From Zobellia amurskyensis (lineage in GTDB: Bacteria > Bacteroidota > Bacteroidia > Flavobacteriales > Flavobacteriaceae): a DNA stretch of 64,000 nt. The translations under genes and the position numbers were made by a program. Below, piece by piece: positions 1 through 8,435 of the stretch. The notes below the pieces were generated by a model that worked only from the letters and a program-made list of their open reading frames with translations, was not told the DNA's origin and searched no databases. Every line of letters begins with the position of its first letter. Positions within the stretch are counted from its first letter, which is position 1. The stretch covers positions 23,272 to 87,271 of the forward strand of contig NZ_RCNR01000018.1 in assembly GCF_009725985.1 (NCBI RefSeq). Direction: 5' to 3'.

Positions 1-456
1 TGTGTTCAGAGTTTCATTATTCCCCAATTCTTTAATCGCCCCATTATCAATTAGTTTACGGGTGTTTTCTGAAGAAATCAATTCAGTCTTAGGAAAGCCA
101 ACCAATCTATCAATAACACCTAAAGCCTCAAGAGAAGGTATGTGCGTAGTAGAAGTTACTATTAAGCGTTTTACAGGTGTGGTAATAATAGCATCATACT
201 CATCTTTGTTGAGAGTCATTGATGCCATTTTATCTTTTGGAATCAGTGCATACTTAAAGGTAGTAGTGGCTCCTGGCCAAGCAGATGAAACTTCAATTAT
301 GGTAAGTCCGTTGTTAGATTTCTCAATTGTAAAACCTTTCGCATGATTTATTTCGATTTTAGTTGGATGTAAACTACCTAGAGAGGAATCACTTTTTTTA
401 TCGGTCTTGCAAGCGATAAAAAGGCAAGAAACTAATAGTAAGATGCTGTTTTTCAA
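1..456 (-). CDS. ABC transporter substrate-binding lipoprotein (FecB/BtuF type), partial at the left edge
   Basis: Reading leftward from a TTG start at 456, 152 codons are visible before the window ends, so the C-terminus is missing. The N-terminus (MKNSILLLVSCLFIAC) is a lipoprotein signal with a lipobox cysteine at residue 16. The body resembles periplasmic siderophore/cobalamin-binding proteins (Peripla_BP_2): a segment with PVKRLIVTSTTHIPSLEALG, then VIDRLVGFPK. Such proteins bind a metal chelate and deliver it to an ABC permease. TTG was chosen because no in-frame ATG precedes the signal peptide. It diverges from the FKBP gene and lies about 1 kb from a B12-regulated btuB, so cobalamin is a reasonable ligand guess, but iron-siderophore is equally possible. 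Confidence 0.75.
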   Translation of the reverse strand, partial: MKNSILLLVSCLFIACKTDKKSDSSLGSLHPTKIEINHAKGFTIEKSNNGLTIIEVSSAWPGATTTFKYALIPKDKMASMTLNKDEYDAIITTPVKRLIVTSTTHIPSLEALGVIDRLVGFPKTELISSENTRKLIDNGAIKELGNNETLNT

Positions 457-626
457 TGTGTTTGGTTTGTTGTTGTAGCTTAGAACATGCTTAGTTGTGG
501 CAATAAAGGTACATTCTTTATGTGCTAAGAAGAAAGAGGTGAGGTAATTATTTTTAAGAAAGGGAGTACATAACCGGCTAATTATCATAGCTCTATTGAA
601 TTAATATTTGAGGGTAATAAAAATAG

Positions 627-657
627 TTGAGGTCCTATGGAGAGTTCATTATATTTG
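627..657 (+). promoter_or_regulatory. Bacteroidota-type promoter of the FKBP gene
   Basis: TTG at 627-629 and TATATTTG at 650-657 are separated by 20 bases, matching the -33/-7 promoter pattern of Bacteroidota. The start codon at 674 lies 16 bases after the -7 element, giving a very short leader. Confidence 0.6.
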
Positions 658-673
658 ATGCTTAAAAATAATT

Positions 674-1144
674 ATGATGAAGAGAATTTTATTTGTTTTT
701 GCCTTGGTTGTACTTGCTTCTTGTGGAGATGATGAGAAAAATGAACCAAAAGAGGTTATAGATTATACCGTTAAGAACGAGCAAGATATTAAAGAATATA
801 TTGAGGCAAATGAATTGACCGCAACAAGAAGTGAATCGGGTCTTTATTATGTTATAGAAGAAGAGGGTACTGGTGAAAGACCTACGGCTAATTCTGATGT
901 TACTGTAGCTTATAAAGGATACTTTTTAGATAAGGAAGTTTTTGATGAAAGCAGCTCAGATGGGATTTCTTTTAATCTACAGCAGGTAATACGTGGTTGG
1001 ACAGAAGGTATTACCTATTTTAAAGAAGGTGGAAATGGAATTCTTTTAGTGCCAGCCGCTTTAGGTTATGGGAACTCTGACAACCGTGGTATTCCAGGTG
1101 GTTCGGTACTTATTTTTGAGGTTAGTCTTATAAGCACAAATTAA
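674..1144 (+). CDS. FKBP-type peptidyl-prolyl cis-trans isomerase lipoprotein
   Basis: A 156-residue protein with a lipoprotein signal (LVVLASC, cysteine near residue 17), an acidic linker, and one FKBP domain from about residue 57 to the end. Visible FKBP landmarks are GTGERPTANSDVTVAYKGY, the FDES strand, VIRGWTEGI, LLVPAALGYG and the final IFEVSLIS strand. FKBPs speed proline isomerisation and help fold envelope proteins; lipidation places this one in the periplasm or outer membrane. Gliding protein GldI of flavobacteria is a relative of this type, but there are no gld neighbours here, so I do not use that name. A second ATG at 677 is an equally possible start. It stands alone, with its own promoter upstream and a riboswitch region downstream. 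Confidence 0.85.
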   Translation: MMKRILFVFALVVLASCGDDEKNEPKEVIDYTVKNEQDIKEYIEANELTATRSESGLYYVIEEEGTGERPTANSDVTVAYKGYFLDKEVFDESSSDGISFNLQQVIRGWTEGITYFKEGGNGILLVPAALGYGNSDNRGIPGGSVLIFEVSLISTN

Positions 1145-1206
1145 GTGGTTTTTAAGTCAAACTATATTTTTTGTTTTATAGCGTTTGAAGGGGGTTGTTT
1201 TTAAGG

Positions 1207-1236
1207 TTGTATTTTTCAACGAATTCATTACCTTCG
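1207..1236 (+). promoter_or_regulatory. Probable promoter of the cobalamin-riboswitch transcript
   Basis: TTG at 1207-1209, then 19 bases, then TACCTTCG at 1229-1236, one base from the TAnnTTTG consensus. Transcription would start near 1242, just before the riboswitch. Confidence 0.55.
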
Positions 1237-1242
1237 CCGCGA

Positions 1243-1475
1243 ATTTTGGTTCGATACGGTAGCATGTACTTTATCGATTAAAAGGGAATCCGGTTAAAAT
1301 CCGGAACTGTTCCCGCAACTGTAAGTTTATGCCAAGCTATGCTAGGTGCCTCTTAGGAGGGTGTTGTTTTCTTTAAGACCACTGTCTATCAATAGATGGG
1401 AAGGTAAGATAACATTGAACAAGTCAGGAGACCTGCCGGATTCAAACAACTAATGTTAAACTTTCGGGATAAAGG
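1243..1475 (+). ncRNA. Cobalamin (B12) riboswitch
   Basis: The region holds the landmarks of the AdoCbl riboswitch family in the right order: a purine-rich GGGAATCCGG segment at about 1284, the paired GTTCCCGCAACTGTAAG element near 1309-1325, CCACTG at 1379-1384 followed by GGGAAGG at 1398-1404, and the B12 box AGTCAGGAGACCTGCC at 1422-1437. It lies upstream of btuB on the same strand. By family knowledge, bound cobalamin switches off expression of uptake genes. I see no strong intrinsic terminator between it and btuB, so control of translation initiation is more likely. The 5' and 3' ends are approximate. Confidence 0.93.
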
Positions 1476-1527
1476 TTTACGTATGGGTACAGACATACTA
1501 TTCGCTCGAACAGAGATTGTAAAATGA
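1453..1527 (+). CDS. Possible 24-codon leader peptide overlapping the btuB start
   Basis: An ATG at 1453, 15 bases after the B12 box, opens a frame of 24 codons (MLNFRDKGLRMG at its start) whose TGA at 1525-1527 overlaps the btuB ATG as ATGA. An internal ATG at 1483 could also start it. The overlap would allow translational coupling to btuB. It may be chance: the ORF is short and its peptide is not recognisable. No claim is made for a function of the peptide itself. Confidence 0.35.
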   Translation: MLNFRDKGLRMGTDILFARTEIVK

Positions 1528-3398
1528 ACAAAAATTTTTATGGAGTTTGTGCTGCCCTATTGGCAAGCACCAGTATGATTGCGCAAAATGTAGAAGGCGA
1601 TTCTACAAAAGTGAGACAACTAGATGAGGTTGTGGTCAGTGATTCTAAATTTGAGCTGAAACGTGAAAATTCAGGTAAAACGGTGATAAAGATTACCGCT
1701 GAAGAATTAGAGCGTTACCAAGGTAAGAACATCACTGAAATCATCAATAACCAGAGCGGTATTGAAATATCGGGAAGCCGTAGCCCAGAAGGTTCTGTTT
1801 TTGGCGTTTACGCTCGTGGGGGCAGAGGGCGCCAAGTACTCATTATTATAGACGGAGTAAGGGTTTTGGACCCATCATCTTTTTCTGAGGTATATGATTT
1901 GCGTTTACTCTCTGCCGCTAGTGTAGAATCTATAGAAATCATTAAAGGAGCAGCCAGTACACTTTATGGTACCAACGCGGCCACTGCAGTTATAAATATT
2001 ACCACTAAAAAAGCCTCGGCAAAACCTATTTCGCTGAATGTACAGTCTAGCGTAGGTACGAATCAAACCCAGGATGACCAAAATTACAATGTATCAAGGT
2101 CGTCTAACAGTGCTCAAATAAGCGGTACGTTAAATAAATTCAATTACTCAGGTAGTTTTTCCAATAGGTTTGCGGAAGGTATTTCCTCTATTATTACACC
2201 GAATAATGAAGACGATCCGTTTTCGAATATTTCAACAGATTTACGTTTGGGATATGCTTTTACGGATAAATTGAATGTTTCCGTATATGGAAACCAAACA
2301 AAAGTAAACACGCACTTTGATGAATCCTTTGGATTGGTAGATGCCCCATATCAATTTTTAAGTAAGCAAGAAAGGGTTGGTCTTTCGGCAACCTATGATT
2401 ATGGTAAAGGGTCATTGCAGGCCAATGCAGCCTATAGCAGTTATGATTCGGAAAATAAAACTGCTTTCCCTACTACTTTTGAGGGCAACAATTATGTGGT
2501 AGATGTTTATCATAAATATAATTTCAATGACAAGTTTTATAGTATTGTAGGTCTGAATTATTTAGCCGACGAAACGGATTTTTCTGCAAAACAGAAGTTT
2601 GAGATTACGGACCCGTATGCCAATGTAGTTTATGTATCAGATTTTGGACTTAATATAAATGCAGGAGGTAGGCTAAACAACCATACGGAGTACGGAACCA
2701 ACTTTGTGTATAATGTAAATCCGTCGTTTACTTATAAGATGGATGGTAGTTATGTTAAGTTTATGACCTCTTATGCCACTTCGTACATAACACCGTCTTT
2801 AACACAGTTATTCGGTAATTTTGGGGCTAACCCTGATTTAGAACCAGAGGATAACCGAACGATAGAGGGAGGTTTGGAGTTTGCCAACGAAGGTGATTTT
2901 AGAGTGAGTGGCCTTTATTTTAATAGAAAAGAAGAAAACTTTGTATTTTACGATTTTGTGACAAGTAGTTACAAAAATGCCTTGAATACAATTGAAGCAC
3001 AAGGTGTGGAAGTAGAACTAAGTTGGAATGCTACTGATAAATTAAATTTTGATGCCAATTATACGTTTACCGAGAGAAAGGGAGATAATGCCATTCGTAT
3101 CCCTAAACACAAGGTAAATGCTAATTTGGGTTATGCATTTTCAGATAGAGCTTTCGCTTCTTTGAATTATAGCCTTACGGGAAGTAGAACGGACACCGAT
3201 TTTGGAACGTTCCCTTCAGTAGATATGCCTTTGGACAGCTTTTCATTGGTAGATTTATACCTATCACATGAATGTATAGAAAATAGGTTGAAAGTATTTT
3301 TGAATGTAAATAATATCTTCAACGAAGAATATACAGAGGTTTTAGGTTTTACTACAAAAGGTAGAAATGTAATGGTTGGTTTCAATCTCAATCTATAA
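1524..3398 (+). CDS. btuB: TonB-dependent outer-membrane cobalamin receptor BtuB-like
   Basis: A 624-residue protein with a signal peptide (MNKNFYGVCAALLASTSMIA), a TonB-box-like start, a plug domain at about residues 30-160 (LDEVVVSDSK, GIEIS, YARGGRGRQVLIIIDGVRV, ASTLYGTNAATAVINI) and a 22-strand barrel to the end, closing with a GRNVMVGFNLNL terminal strand. Such receptors import vitamin B12 across the outer membrane using TonB energy. The size fits BtuB (about 600) rather than the larger SusC type. The cobalamin riboswitch directly upstream is the main evidence for substrate, and the downstream gene, 10 bases away, is a BtuF-like protein. Expression should fall when intracellular cobalamin is high. 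Confidence 0.88.
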   Translation: MNKNFYGVCAALLASTSMIAQNVEGDSTKVRQLDEVVVSDSKFELKRENSGKTVIKITAEELERYQGKNITEIINNQSGIEISGSRSPEGSVFGVYARGGRGRQVLIIIDGVRVLDPSSFSEVYDLRLLSAASVESIEIIKGAASTLYGTNAATAVINITTKKASAKPISLNVQSSVGTNQTQDDQNYNVSRSSNSAQISGTLNKFNYSGSFSNRFAEGISSIITPNNEDDPFSNISTDLRLGYAFTDKLNVSVYGNQTKVNTHFDESFGLVDAPYQFLSKQERVGLSATYDYGKGSLQANAAYSSYDSENKTAFPTTFEGNNYVVDVYHKYNFNDKFYSIVGLNYLADETDFSAKQKFEITDPYANVVYVSDFGLNINAGGRLNNHTEYGTNFVYNVNPSFTYKMDGSYVKFMTSYATSYITPSLTQLFGNFGANPDLEPEDNRTIEGGLEFANEGDFRVSGLYFNRKEENFVFYDFVTSSYKNALNTIEAQGVEVELSWNATDKLNFDANYTFTERKGDNAIRIPKHKVNANLGYAFSDRAFASLNYSLTGSRTDTDFGTFPSVDMPLDSFSLVDLYLSHECIENRLKVFLNVNNIFNEEYTEVLGFTTKGRNVMVGFNLNL

Positions 3399-3408
3399 AT
3401 AAAGAAAC

Positions 3409-4335
3409 GTGCTTAAAGTCTGCTCATTTATGCCTGCTGTTACCCAAATGCTCTATGATATGGGTTTACAAGATCATTTGTACGGTATTACATTTGAGTG
3501 TCCTCAACAAGCGTTGGAAGAGAAAAAACCAGTAGTACGTTGTATCTTAGAAGGTAAGAACTATACAAGTAAACAGATAGATGTTTTTTTCTCTGAAAGT
3601 AAAAAAGAAGGAAAGAAGCTTTATTATGTTGATGAAAAGGCACTGGCCGAAATAGCACCGGATATTATCTTTACCCAAGATATGTGCGATGTTTGCCAGA
3701 TTGATACGGAATGTACTGCGGCAGCGGTTGCAAATCTTGAAAAACAGCCAGAGCTCATTTCTATTAGTCCTATGGGTTTTGATGATGTTTTTCAAAATGC
3801 CGTTACCATTGCAAAAGCATTGGATAAAGAAGAGGTTGCTTACGCATACTTAATAAAGTTAAATGACCGTGTTAATCATGTAATAGATACTATAATAGCA
3901 TCCAAGGCTCCTAAAAAGAAGGTGTTGTTGTTAGAATGGTTAGAACCTATTTATAATTGTGGCCATTGGATTCCTCATCAGATAGATTTTGCCGGTGGTG
4001 TAGATATGTTATCTAATCCATCTGGGAATAGCGGGGTTATTTCTTGGGATGATATTTTAGCGTACAACCCAGAAGTGATTGTCATAGCCCCATGCGGATT
4101 TAGTATGAAAAGAACATTAACAGAAATGCACTTATTACTTTTGAAAGATGGGTGGAATTCATTGAAAGCAGTACAGAATCAACAGGTTTTTATAACTGAT
4201 TTTGATTTGTTCACTCAATCATCTGCAGGAACGTTGGTAGATGGTGTAGAATTGTTGGCAGGATTGTTTCACCCGGAAGCAATTTCTATTCCCTCGCATT
4301 TGAAGCGTAAATACCAGAAGTTTTATGAGTACTGA
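3409..4335 (+). CDS. BtuF-like cobalamin-binding protein without a signal peptide
   Basis: A 308-residue protein of the Peripla_BP_2 (helical-backbone metal-receptor) family. Landmarks include VCSFMPAVTQMLYDMG, APDIIFTQDMC, KKVLLLEWLEPIYNCGHWIP, YNPEVIVIAPCG and WNSLKAVQNQQVFI near the end. The start is GTG at 3409, 10 bases after the btuB stop. The mature domain begins at residue 2, and there is no room for a signal peptide, so the protein as encoded would be cytoplasmic. It is cotranscribed with btuB under the riboswitch. The family normally delivers ligand to an ABC permease; a cytosolic member might buffer or hand on corrinoids, but that is inference. A convergent terminator follows. Confidence 0.8.
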   Translation: MLKVCSFMPAVTQMLYDMGLQDHLYGITFECPQQALEEKKPVVRCILEGKNYTSKQIDVFFSESKKEGKKLYYVDEKALAEIAPDIIFTQDMCDVCQIDTECTAAAVANLEKQPELISISPMGFDDVFQNAVTIAKALDKEEVAYAYLIKLNDRVNHVIDTIIASKAPKKKVLLLEWLEPIYNCGHWIPHQIDFAGGVDMLSNPSGNSGVISWDDILAYNPEVIVIAPCGFSMKRTLTEMHLLLLKDGWNSLKAVQNQQVFITDFDLFTQSSAGTLVDGVELLAGLFHPEAISIPSHLKRKYQKFYEY

Positions 4336-4351
4336 GAAACTATAGAGTAAT

Positions 4352-4388
4352 AAAAAAAGCGGCTTGTGTTCAACAGGCCGCTTTTTTA
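4352..4388. terminator. Terminator between the B12 locus and the convergent toxin operon
   Basis: Stem of AGCGGCTTGT pairing with ACAGGCCGCT (one G-U) around TTCA-type loop, flanked by A-runs on the left and T-runs on the right, so it can act on both strands. Confidence 0.8.
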
Positions 4389-4445
4389 GTTTGTGATTTT
4401 ACCATCTCATATCAGTAACAAGGTCATCGGTTGAAATTAGCCCCC

Positions 4446-4907
4446 TTATATTCCATCAGCATTTTTCAATTCTGACTTAAACTCTCCATCAAGCATAAGT
4501 ACTTGTTCTAAAATACTCTTAAAATCACTGTCTGATGCAGAAATTGGAAGATTGTATTTTACTAAGTCTTCAAACTTATTATTATTCAATGCCGCCAAAG
4601 AATCAAATCGGGAAGCAAACGCTGCGAATTCTTCCTCTTTGCTTTTAATAGAATAAATACATTCTATTAAACCTTTATTAAAAGATATGCTTAAATAAAT
4701 AATGTAATTATTGATTGTCTCTTCCATGTAAAAACACTTATCGCTGTTACTGTATGACAAACAAGAGTATGTGTTATTTAATTCTCTAATGATATTGAGT
4801 GAGGGAGTTTTTGCATCTTTGAAACCACTGAAATTATTACATAGGACTATATATTTATCGGAAAACTCTATTTTATTTAATAGGGGCGTTAAATATTCAT
4901 TTTTCAT
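4446..4907 (-). CDS. Unrecognised 153-residue protein, candidate immunity protein
   Basis: I do not recognise the family. The protein is small, soluble (no signal peptide or membrane segment), acidic, and of mixed alpha/beta appearance: strand-like stretches near residues 17-25 (KYIVLCNNF) and 65-80 (NNYIIYLSIS), and a helical C-terminal half rich in Glu, Lys and Ser. It starts 12 bases after the stop of the 1171-residue toxin-like gene, on the same strand, and is the last gene before a terminator. A small soluble protein directly behind a toxin-like C-terminal domain is the usual layout of a polymorphic toxin and its immunity protein. The role is inferred from position only. Confidence 0.6.
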   Translation of the reverse strand: MKNEYLTPLLNKIEFSDKYIVLCNNFSGFKDAKTPSLNIIRELNNTYSCLSYSNSDKCFYMEETINNYIIYLSISFNKGLIECIYSIKSKEEEFAAFASRFDSLAALNNNKFEDLVKYNLPISASDSDFKSILEQVLMLDGEFKSELKNADGI

Positions 4908-4919
4908 TTCGCAAACTTA

Positions 4920-7900
4920 TTATTCTGCTAAAAATATGATTTCTATTCCATATTCTTTAGCTATTTCAATATACTCTTTCATTTTAGCAGCATTTTTATT
5001 TGACAATGGAATTTCAAGGAAGTACTGGCCTGATAATGGAGGAAAATTAGTGAGCTTTCTAGAGTTCAATTTTGTCCCAATTTTATACTTAGTAATTAGT
5101 TCATTACAATATTTTCTCCAAGTAGCCTCAAGAATGTTGTCTACATCCGTGGCTTTTCTTGATATAATAGCTTTTCCTGGTATATAAGAATCAAGTCTTT
5201 TCCCATTTGCTAAGACTATTTCGTTAAAGCGCCCTAGGCCCAAACGGCCTAACTTATCAAAATTATTGCCTCTTTCAAATAACTTTAATATTTCGGGCCA
5301 AGTTAATTTTCTGTTTTTCACTTTGGAAATTTGTGGTAATTCCTCGGCCACTTCATTTATTATATTATCCGCGTATTTTCCATCATATAATAATCTCTTT
5401 ACTGCTTCACCAGCATTAAATAAGGATGAAAACTCATCGAAGGTTCTTTTTGTAGTATCACTAATTTCTCTTACTACCTTCGTATAGATTTTATTGCCCG
5501 ATTTATAAATGAAAATCCACTCCTTGGCATTGGTAACCACTTTTTTTACAGGACGTAAGAGTTTTGAACCAGGAATTACTTCTAATATTAAAAAACCTCC
5601 TGCCTGAAGTCTATTACTTTCAACACCATTAAAATCTTTACCGTCAATTAATATAATTATATCTTCTACAGGAATGATATACCTACCAACAAATTGAGCA
5701 GGACCACTCCAAAATTTGTTTATGAAATAGTCTAAATCAGTTTCTTTGTAGCTTATGGGAGGAACATCATATTGATACCATTCATTTGCGGTTCTACTAT
5801 AATAGAACGTAACTTCTTCGCCCTCATTTGAATAAGGAGCTATAGGGTAAATTCCATTTACCAAACGATCTCCGTTTTCTAACCTAAATTCTTTTAGTAA
5901 TCGACCGGCTATTTTTATATTTCTTGTGGCGTTATATTTCAAAGATTCGTGATTATTATAAAATCCTTTTTTAGTAATGTCCCATGGAACATCTTCAGAT
6001 AATACCATTTCAGTTAATAAATATTCTGAGGTTGTGAATTCAGTCAGATGCTCATCAATAACCTGCTCCTTTAAATCTAATAAATCCTGTTTAACTTTAG
6101 CACAGTCACGATTGTCAGGACCTTGTTGCCCGTTTGGACGTTGGTTACCGTTAGCACAATTTGCTAATACAGTACTTATATATTTAGGGGAAAAAACTTT
6201 CTCTTCTGCATCTAGAGCAGGTGCTTTTTCCTTGCCCATTTCTAACAAAGTTTCATTGCTCCAAAACGGAGGTATATTATACTTTGGTATGGGCTGCTGT
6301 AGTACTCCTAAATTTCTGTTATAATATTGAACGAGATAACTAGTCATTAGAAATACTTTATCTTCTAATCCTTGCTTATCATAATAATTAATATGTTTAT
6401 TACTCAAGGTGTTGAGGAGATTACCATCGTTAATAATATTATAGATCCCTGAAGCCCATGATTTATTTTGAGCAGATTCATATTCACGTTCAGAAAAATC
6501 TATAAGTACCTTATTTCTTAACTCTGAAAACTTTGTACCTGGTGTACCGTCTAATAATTGTGCACTTCCTAAAGATTTAAGTGTTTTACCTCTTACTACA
6601 GTATTGAAAAGATTTTGACATTCGTGTGATGCCGGTTGAGGAAAACCTCCAAAAATAATACCGTCAGAGAAGATGCAATAGTCTCCCTTTAATTTCCATT
6701 CTTCCAAATAGAACAACTCTTCGGTGAAAACTTCCTGTTCTTTATTTAGGCTTTGTGATTTTTTAGTGTGACTAGCTGCAATGTCATACGCTCTGCTTTC
6801 AACTTTTAGAAAGTTTTTTTCATAGTTTTTAAAAAAATCTCGTTTGGCATTTGAAAATGAAGAATGCTCAGTGCCTAAAAGGTGGTTTATTTCATTTTTA
6901 AATACTTCTTCTTGCTTTTCTAGCCATTCTTGTCGTTTGGCATTGCTGTAGAAAGAGAGTGCATCTTGCATATCTAAAAGAACTTGCATATCATGGAAAT
7001 AAAGTTCGAATTCAGCTGGATTCCCTTCCGTAGGTGATTTGTCTGCACTTCCATAAGTAAACACCAACTCTGGAGGGGCTTTAGTTGGGTGTTCTTTTGA
7101 GGCAAAGGCAAAATCGTTTGTGCCATCAGGTTGTACCATAATAAGGCTCACTAGTGAATTATCAAGTTTACTTGCATCTAAATCTATTGAGATTCGTTTG
7201 CCAATTGCATAAGTACCATTCTTGGTGCCAATGGGGCTTCCGCTTTTTCCAGGCTTATTTGATGAAGAAAGATTTTCTTCGGTCCAATTGGTCGAGTTCC
7301 CTTTATATACCTGAATTTCACCAGATCCTGCATCTGCATCTATGGTAAAGTTCAATTCTGCTCCAGTAAAATTTGGTGGTACAGCGCTTAAATCAAACTT
7401 TAAATAGCTAGATCTATAGTTTGTGTATACCTTTAAAGTGGCGGTATTACTTCTAGAGGATCCTTGTAAAAAAGCATCATCTAGAGGGGGTATATTGTTG
7501 CCTGTCGTGGTGTAATCTTCTTCTTCTTCTTCTTCTTCTGACTTGTTATCATCTGAGGTATCTGGATTATTAGAGGTGTTGCTACTCTCGTAGGTAACCA
7601 AAAGTTCTGGCGCAGCAATTGAGCCATGTTCTTTAGAAGCAAATGCAAAATCATTTGTGCCATTTGGTTGAACCATTATTAGACTTAATAACGAAGTTTC
7701 TAGTTTATTTACATCAAGGTCTATCGACACCCGTTTACCCATACTATGTGTTCCACTTGTTGTACCAATTGGGCCTCCGCTTTTTTGTGGTTTGTTGGAG
7801 GATGATAAAGTAACCTCGGTCCAGTTTGTGGAACTACCTTTGTATACTTGTATCAAACCTGACCCTTCGTCAGAGTCTATCGTAAATTTTAACTTTGCAC

Positions 7901-8435
7901 TGGTAATTTTACCTTGTACTGAATGAAGGTCAAATTTAAAGTAACTTGAACGCCACGAGGTATATACTTTCATTATAGCAGTATTATACCTAGTATTTCC
8001 TTGAAGATAAGCATCATCCAGGGGTTTAATGCTTTTGGATATTGTATTGATGTTAGCGGATACTGCAACTTTTTTAAGAGTTTCTTCATTGGAGCCACTA
8101 TAGTTTGAATAATAGTTCGTGCTTAGTGGGTCAACAATAAACTTTTTTACCTGTGTTCCTGTGTCAGTAGATATGGCAATCAAATAAACTCCTTGTGTTA
8201 GCCACCCCACGTCAATATTATAAATATTAGTGTTGTTCACCGGAATTTCCCGCATTAAACGTCCCGTTAAATCAAATATCGAGATATCAATTGGAGCTGT
8301 ATCAGTAGGTAATACTAGATTTATACGAGTGCTGGCTGTATTTGGAAATAGTTTTATATTGTCATTTAAATTTTCTTGAGAAAAAGAGAAATAAAATGAC
8401 AGGAAAAATAGTAGGGAAAGTAGATTTTTTTTCAT
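4920..8435 (-). CDS. Large secreted polymorphic-toxin-like protein with an N-terminal T9SS-sorting-like domain
   Basis: 1171 residues. A signal peptide (1-20, ending SFSQ) is followed at about 28-101 by a domain that reads like a T9SS type A sorting domain (LFPNTASTRINL, ISIFDLTGRLMRE, GVYLIAISTDTG, VKKFIV), normally found at the extreme C-terminus. Two near-identical DNRLRE-type beta domains follow at about 137-283 and 317-461, joined by a Ser/Asp linker with seven glutamates (300-306). A long, mostly helical region (470-920) is unrecognised. Residues 922-967 (PVEDIIILIDGKDF, EVIPGSKLLRP) resemble pre-toxin segments. The last 119 residues (from FERGNNFDKLG) carry GKRLDSY (Asp 1082), SRKAT (1092-1096) and YFLEIP (Glu 1141), reminiscent of restriction-endonuclease-fold toxins; that fold is my inference. 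A small gene 12 bases downstream may encode immunity. Confidence 0.75.
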   Translation of the reverse strand: MKKNLLSLLFFLSFYFSFSQENLNDNIKLFPNTASTRINLVLPTDTAPIDISIFDLTGRLMREIPVNNTNIYNIDVGWLTQGVYLIAISTDTGTQVKKFIVDPLSTNYYSNYSGSNEETLKKVAVSANINTISKSIKPLDDAYLQGNTRYNTAIMKVYTSWRSSYFKFDLHSVQGKITSAKLKFTIDSDEGSGLIQVYKGSSTNWTEVTLSSSNKPQKSGGPIGTTSGTHSMGKRVSIDLDVNKLETSLLSLIMVQPNGTNDFAFASKEHGSIAAPELLVTYESSNTSNNPDTSDDNKSEEEEEEEDYTTTGNNIPPLDDAFLQGSSRSNTATLKVYTNYRSSYLKFDLSAVPPNFTGAELNFTIDADAGSGEIQVYKGNSTNWTEENLSSSNKPGKSGSPIGTKNGTYAIGKRISIDLDASKLDNSLVSLIMVQPDGTNDFAFASKEHPTKAPPELVFTYGSADKSPTEGNPAEFELYFHDMQVLLDMQDALSFYSNAKRQEWLEKQEEVFKNEINHLLGTEHSSFSNAKRDFFKNYEKNFLKVESRAYDIAASHTKKSQSLNKEQEVFTEELFYLEEWKLKGDYCIFSDGIIFGGFPQPASHECQNLFNTVVRGKTLKSLGSAQLLDGTPGTKFSELRNKVLIDFSEREYESAQNKSWASGIYNIINDGNLLNTLSNKHINYYDKQGLEDKVFLMTSYLVQYYNRNLGVLQQPIPKYNIPPFWSNETLLEMGKEKAPALDAEEKVFSPKYISTVLANCANGNQRPNGQQGPDNRDCAKVKQDLLDLKEQVIDEHLTEFTTSEYLLTEMVLSEDVPWDITKKGFYNNHESLKYNATRNIKIAGRLLKEFRLENGDRLVNGIYPIAPYSNEGEEVTFYYSRTANEWYQYDVPPISYKETDLDYFINKFWSGPAQFVGRYIIPVEDIIILIDGKDFNGVESNRLQAGGFLILEVIPGSKLLRPVKKVVTNAKEWIFIYKSGNKIYTKVVREISDTTKRTFDEFSSLFNAGEAVKRLLYDGKYADNIINEVAEELPQISKVKNRKLTWPEILKLFERGNNFDKLGRLGLGRFNEIVLANGKRLDSYIPGKAIISRKATDVDNILEATWRKYCNELITKYKIGTKLNSRKLTNFPPLSGQYFLEIPLSNKNAAKMKEYIEIAKEYGIEIIFLAE
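7515..7540 (-). repeat. (TCT)8 trinucleotide tract coding for a poly-glutamate linker
   Basis: Eight tandem TCT triplets on the + strand encode the Glu run (residues 300-306) between the two DNRLRE domains. Copy-number changes would lengthen or shorten the linker without changing frame. Confidence 0.85.

Noticed and set aside
2..346. Plus-strand open frame at the left edge
   Set aside because: The minus strand codes a clear substrate-binding lipoprotein over the same bases; the plus frame has no recognisable content.
7515..7540. TCT repeat as a phase-variation switch
   Set aside because: The unit is three bases, so copy-number changes keep the reading frame; only linker length would vary.
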